NCBI RefSeq assembly: GCF_000732195.1 | Contig: NZ_JNNU01000005.1 | Location: forward strand, 363,152-427,151 | DNA: 64,000 nt | From: Neorhizobium vignae | Lineage (GTDB): Bacteria; Pseudomonadota; Alphaproteobacteria; Rhizobiales; Rhizobiaceae | Direction of reading: 5' to 3' | Shown: positions 9,392-20,200 of the stretch, piece by piece | How the letters are laid out: every line of letters starts with the position of its first letter | Position numbering within the stretch: position 1 is the stretch's first letter | Notes under the pieces: model-generated | What the model was told of the DNA's origin: nothing | The model's database searches: none | What the model saw: only the letters and a program-made list of their open reading frames with translations | Position numbers and translations under genes: made by a program

Positions 9392-9997
9392 CTATTTTTT
9401 CAAAAGCTCTTCGATGCGCGCCTGTTCCTCGGCCGTCAGCGCCGCAACCGCGCGTTGGCTCGGCCGTGTGCGGACGAAGACCAGGATGGCGATTGCACCG
9501 ACCAACAGTAGCAGGACCGGCGTCGCCCAGAGGATCACCGTCCTGGCGCTGAACCGTGGTTTCAAGAGCACGAATTCGCCGTAGCGGGACACGACGTAGT
9601 CAATCACCTGATCGTCCGTATCGCCGTTCGTCAGCCGCTCGCGCACCAGCACCCGCAGGTCGCGGGCGAGCTCCGCATTGGAGTCGTCGATCGACTGGTT
9701 CTGGCACACCATGCAGCGCAACTGCGCGGACAGATTTCTGGCGCGCTGCTCGAGGGCGGGGTTGGAGAGGACTTCATCGGGATTGACGGCGAAGGCCGGG
9801 AGGGGTGCGAGGAGAACCAAGAGAAGCAGAAAGGATGAGAAAAATCCCCTTCTGACCTGCCGGCCATCTCCCTCACAAGGGGGGAGAAAACCCGTGGCAC
9901 GCACTCGCATCCATCTCAACGGTGCGATGAAGTGCTGAAGCCCCTCCCCCTTTTTGGGAGGGGTTCCGGAGGGGTCTTTGTCGACAGAGGTCGCCAT
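9392..9997 (-). CDS. ccmH: Cytochrome c maturation protein CcmH/CycL, N-terminus extended by a repeat
   Basis: Thiol oxidoreductase subunit that keeps the apocytochrome c CxxCH cysteines reduced for heme ligation at the periplasmic face. The core is complete: [17 protein letters not shown] carries the redox CxxC, followed by [25 protein letters not shown] and a C-terminal membrane anchor. The first 50 or so codons are not CcmH-like. They read through two palindromic repeat blocks (9840-9985), and the hydrophobic signal [14 protein letters not shown] starts right after them. An ATG at 9997 overlaps the ccmF stop codon in an ATGA arrangement and is used here, but ATG 9910 or GTG 9904, closer to the signal peptide, may be the true start. 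It is the last gene of the ccm operon. Confidence 0.88.
   Translation of the reverse strand: MATSVDKDPSGTPPKKGEGLQHFIAPLRWMRVRATGFLPPCEGDGRQVRRGFFSSFLLLLVLLAPLPAFAVNPDEVLSNPALEQRARNLSAQLRCMVCQNQSIDDSNAELARDLRVLVRERLTNGDTDDQVIDYVVSRYGEFVLLKPRFSARTVILWATPVLLLLVGAIAILVFVRTRPSQRAVAALTAEEQARIEELLKK
9840..9985. repeat. Mosaic palindromic repeat (RIME-like) at the 5' end of ccmH
   Basis: Two blocks of inverted symmetry lie between ccmF and the CcmH core. One (about 9851-9890) reads TCTGACCTGCCGG then CATCTCCC and AGGGGGGAGA; the same 13-base start occurs on the minus strand at 34853-34865 inside the terminase gene. The other (about 9939-9980) pairs CCCCTCCC with GGGAGGGG and is followed by a GGAGGGG repeat. 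Rhizobial genomes carry such intergenic mosaic elements; family assignment is from memory. Confidence 0.65.
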
Positions 9998-11985
9998 CAC
10001 TCCGCAGCCTCCAGCGTCGCCTTGACCGGCTTGGCCTTCCGGCTTGGCGCGCCTACGCGCAGTCTCCGATCCGAGAGCGACACAAACCCGCCGACCATCA
10101 TCACCAGAGCGCCGCCCCAGATGCACAGGATGAACGGCTTCCACCAGATGCGCACGACCATGCCGCCGCTTTCCATCGCGTCGCCGAGCGAGACATAGAG
10201 CTGGCTGAGCCCGAAGGTGAGGATGCCGGCCTCCGTCGTCGGCATGCGCCGCGCCGTATAGAGCCGCTTCGACGACCAGACATCCGCCACCTGGACCCCG
10301 CCACGGCTGACGGTAAAATGCCCGCGCTGTTCGGTATAGTTCGGCCCGACGGCATCGCGCAGCCCGTCATAGGTCAGCGAATAACCGCCGGCGTCGACGG
10401 AAGCGCCCTGCTTCATCTCGACCACCGTCTCGGTGCCGAAGGTTGTCGCCGCGAAAATGCCAAGCACCGTGACGCCGAGGCCGAAATGGGCGATCGCCGT
10501 GCCGAACACCGAACGCGGCAGGCCGGCCAGCCGCTTGAGGCCGACCGAGAGCCCTACCTTGGCAAAATTGGCGCGATACCAGAGGTCGGCAAACGCGCCG
10601 ATCATGCCCCAGAAGCCGAGCACCAGGCCGAAGATCGCCAGAACCGGCCCACCGTTCTGGATGTAGAAGAAGGCAAGGCCCGCAACCAGCGCCAGGCCGG
10701 CGAAGACATAGAGCCGCTGCAGGGCGCCCAGGAGATCGCCGCGCTTCCAGGCAAGCACCGGCCCGAACGGCACGGCGACCAGGAGCGGCAGCATCAGCAG
10801 GCCGAAAGTCATGTTGAAGAACGGCGCGCCGACCGAGATCTTTTCGCCCGTCAGCGTTTCGAGGACGAGCGGATAGAGCGTGCCGGTCAGCACGGTCGCG
10901 GTGGCCACCGTCAGGATCAGGTTGTTGAGCACCAGCGCGCCCTCGCGCGAGATCGGCGCGAAAATGCCGCCCGCCTTCAGCATCGGCGCCCGCCAGGCAA
11001 ACAGCGCGAAGGCGCCGCCGATGAAGATACCGAGAATGCAGAGGATGAAGATGCCGCGGGTCGGATCGGTCGCAAACGAATGCACCGAGGTCAGCACGCC
11101 GGAGCGCACCAGGAAGGTTCCGAGCAGCGACAGCGAAAAGGTCATGATCGCCAGGAGCACGGTCCAGATCTTCAGCGCCTCCCGCTTTTCCATGACCAGC
11201 GCCGAATGGAGGAGCGCCGTGCCCGCGAGCCAGGGCATGAAGGAGGCGTTCTCGACCGGATCCCAAAACCACCAGCCGCCCCAGCCGAGCTCGTAATAGG
11301 CCCAGTAGGAACCCATGGCGATGCCGGCGGTCAGGAAGGTCCAGACGGCCAGCGTCCACGGCCGCACCCAGCGGGCCCAGGCGGCATCGATGCGGCCTTC
11401 CATCAGCGCCGCGACGGCGAACGAGAAGCAGACCGAAAAACCGACATAGCCGAGGTAGAGAAGCGGCGGATGAATCGCCAGGCCGAGATCCTGTAGCACC
11501 GGATTGAGATCCTGTCCCTCGGCCGGCGCCGGATCAAGGCGCAGGAACGGATTGGAAGTCAAAAGGATGAAGAACAGGAAGGCGATCGAGATCCAGGCCT
11601 GAACGGCCAGAACATTGGCCCTCAGCGTATCCGGCAGATTGCGGCCGAAGACAGCGACGAGCGCGCTGAAGAATACCAGGATCAGCAGCCACAGTAGCAT
11701 CGACCCTTCGTGATTGCCCCAGACGCCCGAGAATTTGTAGATCAGCGGCATCAGCGAGTGGGAATTCTCCCAGACGTTCGCAACCGAGAAATCCGAGACC
11801 ACATAGGCCCAGGTCAGCACGCCGAAGGAAAAGGCCACGAGCACGAACAGCACCAGCGAGCCGGTCGGGGCCAGCGCCATCATCGCGACATCGCCGCGCC
11901 GGGCACCGATTACCGGCAGCACCGAGACGATCAGCGCGGTTGCGAGCGCCAGAACAAGTGCATAATGGCCGATCTCGATGATCAT
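9997..11985 (-). CDS. ccmF: Heme lyase subunit CcmF/CycK
   Basis: Large polytopic inner membrane protein of the cytochrome c maturation (System I) heme lyase; it takes heme from holo-CcmE and joins it to apocytochrome c. At 662 residues it has the expected length and many hydrophobic segments. The signature tryptophan-rich WWD motif is present as [19 protein letters not shown] near residue 235, with conserved His residues in the flanking regions (for example NHEGSMLLW near 110). Its start overlaps the stop of ccmE by four bases and its stop overlaps the ATG used for ccmH, so the genes are translationally coupled in one ccmI-E-F-H operon. Confidence 0.96.
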   Translation of the reverse strand: MIIEIGHYALVLALATALIVSVLPVIGARRGDVAMMALAPTGSLVLFVLVAFSFGVLTWAYVVSDFSVANVWENSHSLMPLIYKFSGVWGNHEGSMLLWLLILVFFSALVAVFGRNLPDTLRANVLAVQAWISIAFLFFILLTSNPFLRLDPAPAEGQDLNPVLQDLGLAIHPPLLYLGYVGFSVCFSFAVAALMEGRIDAAWARWVRPWTLAVWTFLTAGIAMGSYWAYYELGWGGWWFWDPVENASFMPWLAGTALLHSALVMEKREALKIWTVLLAIMTFSLSLLGTFLVRSGVLTSVHSFATDPTRGIFILCILGIFIGGAFALFAWRAPMLKAGGIFAPISREGALVLNNLILTVATATVLTGTLYPLVLETLTGEKISVGAPFFNMTFGLLMLPLLVAVPFGPVLAWKRGDLLGALQRLYVFAGLALVAGLAFFYIQNGGPVLAIFGLVLGFWGMIGAFADLWYRANFAKVGLSVGLKRLAGLPRSVFGTAIAHFGLGVTVLGIFAATTFGTETVVEMKQGASVDAGGYSLTYDGLRDAVGPNYTEQRGHFTVSRGGVQVADVWSSKRLYTARRMPTTEAGILTFGLSQLYVSLGDAMESGGMVVRIWWKPFILCIWGGALVMMVGGFVSLSDRRLRVGAPSRKAKPVKATLEAAE

Positions 11986-12482
11986 CTCGTTGCCGTCCCC
12001 TTGGCGCCATCGGGCTGGCCCTGGCTTCCCTGGCCCTGGTTGCCTTGACCCTCGTTCCAGACGCCCTGCGCCTTCAGCCGGTCGGCGACTTCCTTGGGCA
12101 TGTAGTTTTCGTCATGCTTGGCGAGCACGCTGTCGGCCACGAAACCGTGCGATGCCGCATCGAACGCGCCCTCTGTCACGACGCCCTGGCCTTCGCGAAA
12201 CAGGTCCGGCAGGATGCCGGTGTAGGTTACCGGCACGCTGCCGGTTCCGTCCGTCACGGTAAAACTCACGGTCGAGCCCTGACCGCGCTTCACCGATCCT
12301 TCGGCGACCAGTCCGCCGAGCCGGATGCGGGTGCCGGGCTTGACATCGGACTTAGCGAGATCGGCCGGCATGAAGAAGTAAGCGACCGACTGGCTGAAGG
12401 CGAACATGACGAGCAGCACCGCGACCAGGATGAAGCTCATGCCGCCCGCGATCACCGCCAGCCGTTTCTGTTTGCGCGTCAT
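11982..12482 (-). CDS. ccmE: Heme chaperone CcmE/CycJ
   Basis: Periplasmic, membrane-anchored heme chaperone that binds heme covalently and delivers it to CcmF. The 166-residue protein has one N-terminal membrane segment (about residues 10-32), an OB-fold beta domain, and the heme-binding histidine in [13 protein letters not shown] at residue 123. The C-terminal tail is a short low-complexity run rich in Gly, Gln and Asn ([14 protein letters not shown]), typical of this flexible end. It overlaps ccmI upstream and ccmF downstream by ATGA junctions. Confidence 0.96.
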   Translation of the reverse strand: MTRKQKRLAVIAGGMSFILVAVLLVMFAFSQSVAYFFMPADLAKSDVKPGTRIRLGGLVAEGSVKRGQGSTVSFTVTDGTGSVPVTYTGILPDLFREGQGVVTEGAFDAASHGFVADSVLAKHDENYMPKEVADRLKAQGVWNEGQGNQGQGSQGQPDGAKGTATR

Positions 12483-13615
12483 TGCGCCACTCCTTCGACG
12501 GTGATTCCCATCTCGTTGGCGAGCGCCACCAGCTCGCCTGATGACGGGAACTGTTTGAGGCCGCTCTTCAAGGCGTCCTCGGCGCTGGATTTGTCGCCGA
12601 GCACGGAATAGGAGCGCACCAGCCTCACCCAGCCTTCAAGATTGTTGGGGTCCTGTTTCAGCCGTTCCGCAAGGCTGTCGACCATGCCGCGGATCATCGC
12701 CTGCCGGTCGCCCTGCGACATGTTTGCGGCCGCCGCCACATCCGCCGGGGACGGATTGCCGGGCGCCCGCGCCGTGTCCTGTCCCGTCGCGATGGTGCCG
12801 CCGTTCTTGACGATATGCTGGTTGATGAGCTGCATCCACGGCGCATCGGCCGGCGAACCCTTGGCGATCGTTTCGAACTGCGCCCTCGCCTCCGCCGCCC
12901 TGCCGGCCTGTTCGAAGCCGAGGCCGACATAGAAACGTGAACGCGGATTGTCCGGATCGAGCTTCACCGCCTGCTCGAAGGCGGAACGCGCGTCCTCGGT
13001 GACGATCCCGTCATTCGATGCGACCAGCGTTTCGCCGAGCCCGGCCAGCCGGACGGGACTTGGCCCAAGAATGCGGATCGCATTTCGATAGGCCATCTCG
13101 GCATCGCCAAGCCGCATGGAGCGGAAATAGATCGGCGCAAGCAGATCCCAGCCGGCGCCGTCATTGGGATTTTCGGCCAGATGCCGCTCCGCCTTGGCGA
13201 CCAGCAGCGCGACATTGTTGCCGGGATTGGCAAGCCGCGCTTCGAGCGGCTGGTCCGGCAGCCCGGGATTCCCGAGCGCCAGGTAAAGACAGAGCCCGAC
13301 GAGGGGCGGAACCAGCGTGACCACGGTGGTTGCGAGCGCATATTTTCGCGCCTTCGGAGCGACGTACGCCTTGCCCTCGCCGGCAGCGGCCGCAGCCAAC
13401 AGCCGGCGGCCGATCTCCGCACGGGCGTATTCGGCCTCTTGCGGCTCGATCAGGCCCTGGGCCCGGTCCCGGTCCAGTTCGGCCAGCTGGTCGCGATAGA
13501 CGGCGACCTCTCCGGCACGGTCGGCGGACGCTGTCTTGGCGGCTCGGGCGAAAGGCAGGATGAGGATTGCCGCAACGGCCGCCGTCAGAGCTGCGAGGAT
13601 GATCCATAAAACCAT
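12479..13615 (-). CDS. ccmI: Cytochrome c maturation protein CcmI/CycH
   Basis: Apocytochrome c chaperone of the heme lyase complex. Two N-terminal hydrophobic segments (about residues 1-22 and 90-115) flank a cytoplasmic loop containing the family's [17 protein letters not shown] motif; the periplasmic C-terminal half is built of TPR-like repeats ([39 protein letters not shown]). The frame is open six codons further upstream, but [10 protein letters not shown] is the expected start, at 13615. First gene of the ccm operon, overlapping ccmE by four bases. Confidence 0.93.
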   Translation of the reverse strand: MVLWIILAALTAAVAAILILPFARAAKTASADRAGEVAVYRDQLAELDRDRAQGLIEPQEAEYARAEIGRRLLAAAAAGEGKAYVAPKARKYALATTVVTLVPPLVGLCLYLALGNPGLPDQPLEARLANPGNNVALLVAKAERHLAENPNDGAGWDLLAPIYFRSMRLGDAEMAYRNAIRILGPSPVRLAGLGETLVASNDGIVTEDARSAFEQAVKLDPDNPRSRFYVGLGFEQAGRAAEARAQFETIAKGSPADAPWMQLINQHIVKNGGTIATGQDTARAPGNPSPADVAAAANMSQGDRQAMIRGMVDSLAERLKQDPNNLEGWVRLVRSYSVLGDKSSAEDALKSGLKQFPSSGELVALANEMGITVEGVAQ

Positions 13616-13763
13616 AGTGGCCCAATACTGCAACGGCCTGCGCTTTCCAACAGCGCAGCCGGCGTTGACGCGAATTTGAGGCCTTTGGCCGCACGCTCAA
13701 ACCTGCATATGAGGCCAATCCGATGCGGCGGCCATGACCCATGTCAAACAGCCGCAGAGGAAA

Positions 13764-14198
13764 TCAGGTGAGCGGCGTCCAGGTGCCGTTCGAATTGCGG
13801 CAGGCAGCGCCCCGCGCCGTCATGTCGCGGCCATTCATGGTTACCGTATGGCGATACTGACGGCAGTTCTGGGTGCCCACCTGATAGGGAGCGTTGGCGA
13901 TCACCTGGCCATTGGCGTCGTCACCCTTCCAGGTGATTGCCTCGCCCCCGGCCGCCCCTTCCAGCGCGCGATATTCCGCCTCGAGGGCGCGGGAACGGTC
14001 GCTTGACGACAGCGCCGCGCCGCTGCGGCCGACGATGCCGCCCTGCAGTGCGGAAATATAGGATGCGGACGGTGAGGGCCGCGGCGTCAGCAGGCCGCGC
14101 GTGCCGCCGGTCCCGGCTCCCGAAGACGTGCCACAGCCGGCCAGCAGGCCGGCAACCACAAGCGAGGAAACGGTATTTCGAAGGCTCAATAATCGCAT
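13764..14198 (-). CDS. Surface-antigen-like lipoprotein
   Basis: Small exported lipoprotein resembling the RT0821/Lpp0805 (17 kDa antigen-like) surface protein family. From the chosen start, MRLLSLRNTVSSLV begins a signal peptide ending in the lipobox LLAGC, so the mature protein should be lipidated at that Cys and anchored in the outer membrane. The C-terminal half has the family-type ending with GTQNCRQYRHTVTMNGRDM and CRNSNGTWTPL, including a cysteine pair. The frame is open 33 codons upstream, but that part is not signal-like. It stands alone between ccmI and feuQ. Function unknown; family match from motif memory. Confidence 0.75.
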   Translation of the reverse strand: MRLLSLRNTVSSLVVAGLLAGCGTSSGAGTGGTRGLLTPRPSPSASYISALQGGIVGRSGAALSSSDRSRALEAEYRALEGAAGGEAITWKGDDANGQVIANAPYQVGTQNCRQYRHTVTMNGRDMTARGAACRNSNGTWTPLT

Positions 14199-14463
14199 CG
14201 TGTCGGAAACCGGTCGCGGCTCGTTTTCTTCGGAAATCTTGCCGAGACTGGTCCGGTCTCGACATGGCATCATTATGGCGTCATTGGGAAAACACACAAA
14301 TCCGACGATCTTTCAGTCTCCCCGCATATTAGTAGACATATAGAAATGTCTCTTCCGACAAGATATAGCAGGCGATCCATCCGTCCATAAGCAACGGCAG
14401 GGAATAGGCCGATGTTGCCCTTGCGCCACAGTCATGCTGGGCCGTGTTGTGAACATCGGACGA
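14199..14463. other. Intergenic region upstream of the lipoprotein gene
   Basis: 265 bases between the lipoprotein start and the feuQ stop. It is more AT-rich than its surroundings around 14320-14370 and should hold the lipoprotein promoter on the minus strand. No ORF with a credible ribosome site and no strong hairpin was seen. Confidence 0.4.
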
Positions 14464-15888
14464 TCACTGGGCTTCCTTGGCGACGCTCGGAAGCAGAAGC
14501 TGTGCTCTCAGGCCGCCCCGCGCGCCGCGCGTCAGCTCGACCGAACCCTGATATTCCCCGGTGATTTCGCGCACGATCGACAGTCCGAGCCCGGCGCCCG
14601 GCTTGCTCTCGTCGAGGCGCCTGCCGCGTTTCATCGCTTCGCGGATCTGATCCGGCTCCAGCCCCGGGCCGTCATCCTCGACGGCGATCTCGACCCAATG
14701 GCGCCGTGCCGGTTCGCCTTCGCCGGATTGCGGGCCGGAGGTCGGCGTCGCGGTGATCCATACGCCCGTCTCACAGAAGCGAGCGGCATTTTCGAGCAGG
14801 TTGCCGACCGTCTCCTCGACGTCCTGCTGTTCCATGGCAAGCGCCACGCCCGGCGGAAAGACCGACAGGTGGAATTCCTTTTCCGGATTGAGGCGCCGCA
14901 TCACCCTGACCAGGCGTTCCAGCACCGGCTCGAGTTCGGTCCGGGCAAGCAGCGATTCGCGCTGGGCGGCGATGCGCGCGCGGTTCAGGTAGGATTGCAC
15001 CTGCGCCTGCATTCCCTCTGCCTGCGACCGCACCATGTCCGACTGCACCTTTTCGACGGCACGCGATTCGTTGAGCAGAACCGCGATCGGTGTCTTCAGC
15101 GAATGGGCGAGATTGCCGACCTGCATGCGGGCCCGCTCGACGATGCGACGGTTGCTTTCGATCAGCGCGTTGATATCGCTCGCAAGTGGCATGATTTCGC
15201 GTGGAAACTCGCCTTCCAGCCGCTCCGCTTCGCCGCGACGCACCTTTTCGAGCGAGCGCCGTGCACCGTCGAGTGGCAGCAGCCCGTAAAGGATCGCCAG
15301 ACCATTGACGACCAGGCTGCCGAAACCGAAGACGGCAAGGGCAATATAGAGACTGCGGGTAAAGGCCTGGATATCCTCCTCGACAACCGCGAGATTGCCG
15401 GAGACGCGGAAGCGCGCGGCGCGACCTTCGCCGTCGAGTACGACTTCGGTTTCAGCGACCAGAACATGGTTCTTGTAGGCGTCGACGGCCGGGTAGAAGC
15501 GCTCGTAGCGATTGTTGAAGGGCACCGCCAGGATCGACGGCACGCTGATGTTCGAGGTGCCGAGCGACGAGGATGACAGCGGCGTCGCTGCAAAGGTGCC
15601 GAGCGGCTCGATGATCCAGTACCAGCCGGTCTCGGGCTGCGAGAAGCGCAGGTCGCCGAGCTGAGGGCTGCCGGCGAGCTTGTTGTCGTCACCGATCGTG
15701 ATCGAGTTGATGACATTATAAAGCTGGGCGCGCAGGAGGTCGGTGAAGGCGCGTTCGGCCGATTGCCGGTAGAGCTGCGAGATGACGATCGAAATGACGA
15801 CCAGAGCCAGCGCCGACCACAACGTGGCCAGAAGCAGCACGCGGGCAGTCAGCGATCTTGGTCCGATCATCCGGAATTTAGGGCGCAT
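14464..15888 (-). CDS. feuQ: Sensor histidine kinase FeuQ
   Basis: Inner membrane sensor kinase partner of FeuP; in Sinorhizobium the pair controls periplasmic cyclic glucan export (ndvA) and osmoadaptation. From MRPKFRMIGPRSL the protein has membrane segments at about residues 10-32 and 181-200 with a periplasmic sensor between them, HisKA motif GNLAHSLKTPIAVLL (His near 258) and HATPase motifs VEDDGPGLEP and PGAGLGLSIV. The upstream open frame overlaps the regulator gene and is not kinase-like, so the start is set at 15888, overlapping the feuP stop by 11 bases. The small feuN gene upstream of feuP supports this identification. Confidence 0.88.
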   Translation of the reverse strand: MRPKFRMIGPRSLTARVLLLATLWSALALVVISIVISQLYRQSAERAFTDLLRAQLYNVINSITIGDDNKLAGSPQLGDLRFSQPETGWYWIIEPLGTFAATPLSSSSLGTSNISVPSILAVPFNNRYERFYPAVDAYKNHVLVAETEVVLDGEGRAARFRVSGNLAVVEEDIQAFTRSLYIALAVFGFGSLVVNGLAILYGLLPLDGARRSLEKVRRGEAERLEGEFPREIMPLASDINALIESNRRIVERARMQVGNLAHSLKTPIAVLLNESRAVEKVQSDMVRSQAEGMQAQVQSYLNRARIAAQRESLLARTELEPVLERLVRVMRRLNPEKEFHLSVFPPGVALAMEQQDVEETVGNLLENAARFCETGVWITATPTSGPQSGEGEPARRHWVEIAVEDDGPGLEPDQIREAMKRGRRLDESKPGAGLGLSIVREITGEYQGSVELTRGARGGLRAQLLLPSVAKEAQ

Positions 15889-16549
15889 CGTTTGGCGCTT
15901 GCATCCTGTAACCGAGTCCGCGGACCGTCTCGATGAGGTCGACACCGAGCTTCTTGCGAAGCCGGCCCACGAAAACTTCGATCGTATTGGAATCGCGGTC
16001 GAAATCCTGATCATACATGTGCTCCACAAGCTCGGTGCGGGAAACGACCTGCCCCATGTGATGCATCAGGTAGGACAGCAGCCTGAATTCGTGCGAGGTG
16101 AGCTTCAGGGCGACGCCTTCGACGCTCGCCTTGGAAGCCTTGGTATCGAGCCGCACGGGCCCGCAGACGATTTCGGAGGATGAATGCCCCGCCGCCCGGC
16201 GGATCAGAGCCCGCACGCGGGCCAGCACTTCCTCCACATGGAAGGGTTTTGCGACATAATCGTCGGCACCGGCATCGATGCCCGCCACCTTGTCGCTCCA
16301 GCGGTCGCGGGCGGTCAGCATCAGAACCGGCATGCCCTTGCCCGCGGAACGCCATTTCTCGACGACGGTGATGCCATCCATGACCGGCAGGCCGATATCG
16401 AGGATAACCGCGTCATAAGGCTCGGTTTCGCCCAGATAATGGCCTTCCTCGCCATCGAAGGCCTGGTCGACCACATAACCCGACTCCTTCAGGGCGTCGG
16501 AAAGCTGCCGGTTGAGATTGACATCGTCTTCGACCACCAGAATGCGCAT
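15878..16549 (-). CDS. feuP: Response regulator FeuP
   Basis: OmpR/PhoB-type response regulator paired with FeuQ. MRILVVEDDVNLNRQL starts the receiver domain; the phospho-acceptor is the Asp in VILDIGLPVMDG and the conserved Lys lies in VAKPFHVEE. The winged-helix output domain shows SHEFRLLSYLMHHMG and VGRLRKKLG. The frame is open 12 codons upstream but the receiver start fixes the ATG at 16549. Downstream overlap with feuQ and the upstream feuN gene make a three-gene unit. Confidence 0.92.
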   Translation of the reverse strand: MRILVVEDDVNLNRQLSDALKESGYVVDQAFDGEEGHYLGETEPYDAVILDIGLPVMDGITVVEKWRSAGKGMPVLMLTARDRWSDKVAGIDAGADDYVAKPFHVEEVLARVRALIRRAAGHSSSEIVCGPVRLDTKASKASVEGVALKLTSHEFRLLSYLMHHMGQVVSRTELVEHMYDQDFDRDSNTIEVFVGRLRKKLGVDLIETVRGLGYRMQAPNDAP

Positions 16550-16598
16550 GCACCGCCCCTCGAATATTATGCCGGCGGCGATCACCGCCGGACCCGCT

Positions 16599-16865
16599 TT
16601 ACATAGGAACCCTGACGGTCACCTTGCGCGGTCTTTGATTGCCATCGCCTTGGACGAGCACCGTCACGACACAGGTCTGGCCATCGGAGGAGGGCTGAGC
16701 GGAAAGAAGCTGGCCGCCGGTTTCCCGTACCACGCGAGACGCCGCCGAGCCGCAATCGCCTGCGACGAGGACGAGATAATCACGCGCAGCGACCTTTTCC
16801 GGCAAAAAGCCGGCGAAACCGGCAAGGCCGGCGGTCAGTATCGCGATGATTGGCAGTCGCGCCAT
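16599..16865 (-). CDS. feuN: Small periplasmic protein, FeuN-like
   Basis: An 88-residue exported protein immediately upstream of feuP. MARLPIIAILTAGLAGF begins a signal peptide with likely cleavage after KVAA; the mature part (about 62 residues) starts RDYLVLVAGDCGSAASR and has two cysteines that could form a disulfide, ending in a basic strand RKVTVRVPM. In Sinorhizobium a small periplasmic protein FeuN, encoded beside feuP/feuQ, restrains FeuQ signalling. Position, size and export signal all fit; identity is inferred from these and not from alignment. A GTG-free start at 16865 is preferred over the ATG five codons upstream because the signal peptide begins there. Confidence 0.7.
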   Translation of the reverse strand: MARLPIIAILTAGLAGFAGFLPEKVAARDYLVLVAGDCGSAASRVVRETGGQLLSAQPSSDGQTCVVTVLVQGDGNQRPRKVTVRVPM

Positions 16866-16982
16866 GGTTACAATTTCCACTCACAAGACAAACAGGATTC
16901 ATGTCCAAAGCATGTGATGGATTATGTAGCCAAAGGCGGCTGAATGGCAAATGAATGGTCCGTAATGCTTTCCTTCATGCGG

Positions 16983-17195
16983 CTATTTTCCCCTGATTCC
17001 GGTCTGGGCCGCGATACGACCGTAGATCGCGAAAAACCCGCCGGCAGCCCCTGCCAGCGTCACCGCAAGCTCTGCGAGCTCTGCCTGAACATCTGCTCCG
17101 AGCTGAATTCCCGTGACTTGCAGAAGCGAGGCGGCGACCGCAATCAACCCGCCCCAGACCGTTTTTGACTGATACCAAGCCTTCATGCCATCCAT
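16983..17195 (-). CDS. Holin-like protein at the 3' end of the GTA cluster
   Basis: A 70-residue protein with two hydrophobic stretches (about residues 14-29 and 43-60), starting MDGMKAWYQSKTVWGG and ending with the basic tail AAQTGIRGK. Small membrane proteins of this form with a WYQSKTxWG start are phage holin-like. A strong ribosome site AAGGAG precedes the ATG. It lies 21 bases after the GTA host-specificity gene and is the last gene of that run, so a lysis role with the cluster's endolysin is likely. Confidence 0.7.
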   Translation of the reverse strand: MDGMKAWYQSKTVWGGLIAVAASLLQVTGIQLGADVQAELAELAVTLAGAAGGFFAIYGRIAAQTGIRGK

Positions 17196-17216
17196 GCTTC
17201 ATCTCCTTGTTTCGAT

Positions 17217-20200
17217 CTAGAAAACTACAGTCGCCTCGGCCGGGACGCCGAGCGGGACCGCCCGGCCCATCTGCCGGACCCGCAACGAAAGGCTCGATTG
17301 GATACCGCCGAAATCGGCAATCTCGTCGGCCGCCGGATAGGTGAAGGCGGGTTCCGTCACCTCGACCATGCGCCTGACGGTGGCGCCGTCCAGCATCTCG
17401 AGCCGGTAGCGCTCCTCCGGCTCGTCCAGAGGAATTTCGATCCCGTCCCAATTGTCCGCCTCGACCCTGCCACGCCTGACCCAGGTCAGCCTGGCATTGC
17501 CGCCAACCGGCCGCTCACCGCGGATATGGACCGGCGAAAGCGGCGTCTCGGCGCGCATGCCCCCCGTAAATCCATGCGGGCCGGAACGTCCGCCCGCCTG
17601 CCCCAGGCTTTCCGCCAGCCAGTTCATGGCCCGGCCACGCTCCTCCGCCGACAGTCCCAGCGGCACAACGGCTTCGTCGAGCAAGACGATGGCTGCACCC
17701 GCCGCGGCGCCCGCCAACATGGCATCCCCGGTGCCCGCCAGCCCGCGCAACAGGTTCGACAGCGCCCAGCGATTCGGGCTGATCTCTTCGGCTGCAGCAA
17801 AGCCGAGCACTTCCCAGGCGCCGTTCTGGGCCTTCACCGCAATACGGTTTTCGCCATTCAGCACCGCCTGCTCGTCCGCCGACGACAGGCCGCCGAAAAA
17901 CAGTTCGATCTCCATAACCACACCTCGATCGAAACGCCCGATCACGCCGCCCGAAAGCGGCGTCGCCAGAACGCCGACCCTTGCCGGCCGGTCGAGCGCT
18001 GAGCGCGTGCGATACCCTTCGGTCGCCACGGAAGAGGACAGCGCCATCCGCCGCCACGGCCGGCAGAAGCCTGCAACGCGGGCGAAGCTCGCTGGCTCAC
18101 CCGGCGTAAATCGCGGCAGATCAAGAAAGTGCAGTACAGGCGCAAATCCGTCGGAGACGGCGCTACCGCCATTTCTGTGTCCCTCCCCGACAGCATAATT
18201 CAACGGCGCCAGCGGCGCGTGGTGCCGCGCCTCGATCCGCCGCGCCGGGCCCTCTTCGACCCGTTCGACGATGAACGTCCCCTCCGGCCCGGCGCCATCC
18301 GGCAGAGCCAGCCGCACCGCATCGCCGGGCTCGACTGCAATATCGGCGGGCGAAAGCGCAAAGCTCAACGACCGCCTCGCGACCCTGTGCGTACGCAGCA
18401 GCGTCTCGACCGCACCGAGCGACGTCTCCTCCGGCAGCACGGCCGGCAGGTCGTAGCTCAGGATGCGCTGGCTTTCCGCCCGCGCCCGCCGCGATCGCAC
18501 ACCCGCCTGTTCGTAGTCCAGGCTCGGATTGTAGGAGGTCAGCACCGCCTCAGCCGCAAAATCGCTGTCATGCCCCCGGTTTTCCGACCAGAGCGGCTGA
18601 TCCTCTATATCGGCAATGACGGCGATCTCCTTCGCCGCCAGGCTCGCCGTCAACCGCGACCGGAAGCGCAGCCTGCCGCCGTCTTCGGCAACATCCACCT
18701 GAAAGACCTCGAGCAACGGCTCCAGAAGCGCCCTCGCGGAGGTCACCTCGCCCTGCACGTAGCCAGTCAGGTCGCCGCTCACGTCCGAAACGTCGAAATC
18801 CTCAAAACCATGCTCGGTCAGGATCGCGGCGATGGCATCGGCAAGCGTAGTTCCGCCCAGCCGGCCATTGAGCCAATGGCCCGTGCGCCAGTTGCCGCCA
18901 TCGCTCCAGGCCGAAAGATCGCCGGGAAAGGCCGGAACAGGCCGGGCATCCCAGGTCCAGACGAAGACGTGATCCCGATCGACCATGCCGGCGGGCGGCG
19001 CGTCGCCCTGCCACCAGCCATGATGCGCTTCCAGGAAGCGCCGCTGCATGCTGTCCGACCGCCCGCCGCTCGAAAAATACGGCAGAGCGCTTTCGGCCGA
19101 TTTCGGGTCGGTAAAGACGTTCGGCTGATTGGCGCCCTTGTCGACCGCCGGGCAACCGAGTTCGGTAAACCAGATCGGCTTCATGCCGGGCACCCAGTCC
19201 GTGGGCATTGTATTCTCGGCCCCGCCCACACGGTCATGATGGTCATTCGACCACCATCCCGGGAGATCCTTGTAACGAAATACCCACGGCTTGCCCGCCA
19301 GCCCGTCCGAAATTGGCGATCGCAGCCGGTTTCGCCGGTCCGCATCGCTCGCATAATACCAGTCGAAACCCTCCCCGGCGGCGATCTGCGCCGCCATCGC
19401 TTGGCCGTCATCCGCAAGACGAAAACCATCCGGATTGTCCGCGGCAAGATCCTCGTCGCGCCAATCGGCGAGCGGCATGTAGTTGTCGATGCCGACCGCA
19501 TCGATATCCGCCGAAGCCCAGAGCGGATCGAGATGGAAATGCACCTCGCCCGAACCGTCCTGCGGGTGATAGCCGAAATATTCGCTCCAGTCGGCGCCAT
19601 AGGTGAGCTTCGTCCCCGGCCCGACGATCGCCCGCACATTCGCCGCAAGCCGAACCAGTTCCTGCACGAAAGGAAAGGTCCCCGTCTCGTCGCGCAATTG
19701 CGTCAGCCCGCGCAGCTCCGAGCCGAGAATGAAGCCATCGACACCGCCCGTGGCCGCCGCCAGGCCGGCATAATGCAGCACCATGCGCCGGTACCCTTCG
19801 GAACCGGCGCTGAAAGCCTGCACCTGCGCCCGCGCATCCGCAGTCTTATCCGCCGACAGCGGGAAACAGGTGATCCGCCCGCGCCAGGGAAAGGCCGCCT
19901 GCTCCGCGCCGCCATAGGGGTCAGGCCGGCCATTGCCGGGCGGAATATCCATCATCACGAACGGATAGAGATAGACCTTCAGTCCACGCGCCTTGAGATC
20001 GGAAATCGCCTGCGCGACGCTCGCGTCACTCGGCGTGCCGCCGAAAGCCGGGCCGCTGAGCTGGCTCACCAGATGCGCACCGCCGCGCGATATCCCTGCC
20101 ACGGACCATTCCGCGCTCTCCTCCCACCGCTCGGGCACTTCGACGCCGGGCACGATCCGGCAATGCCCAGCCCTGAGGTCCGTTCCGAACCAGGAGACCA

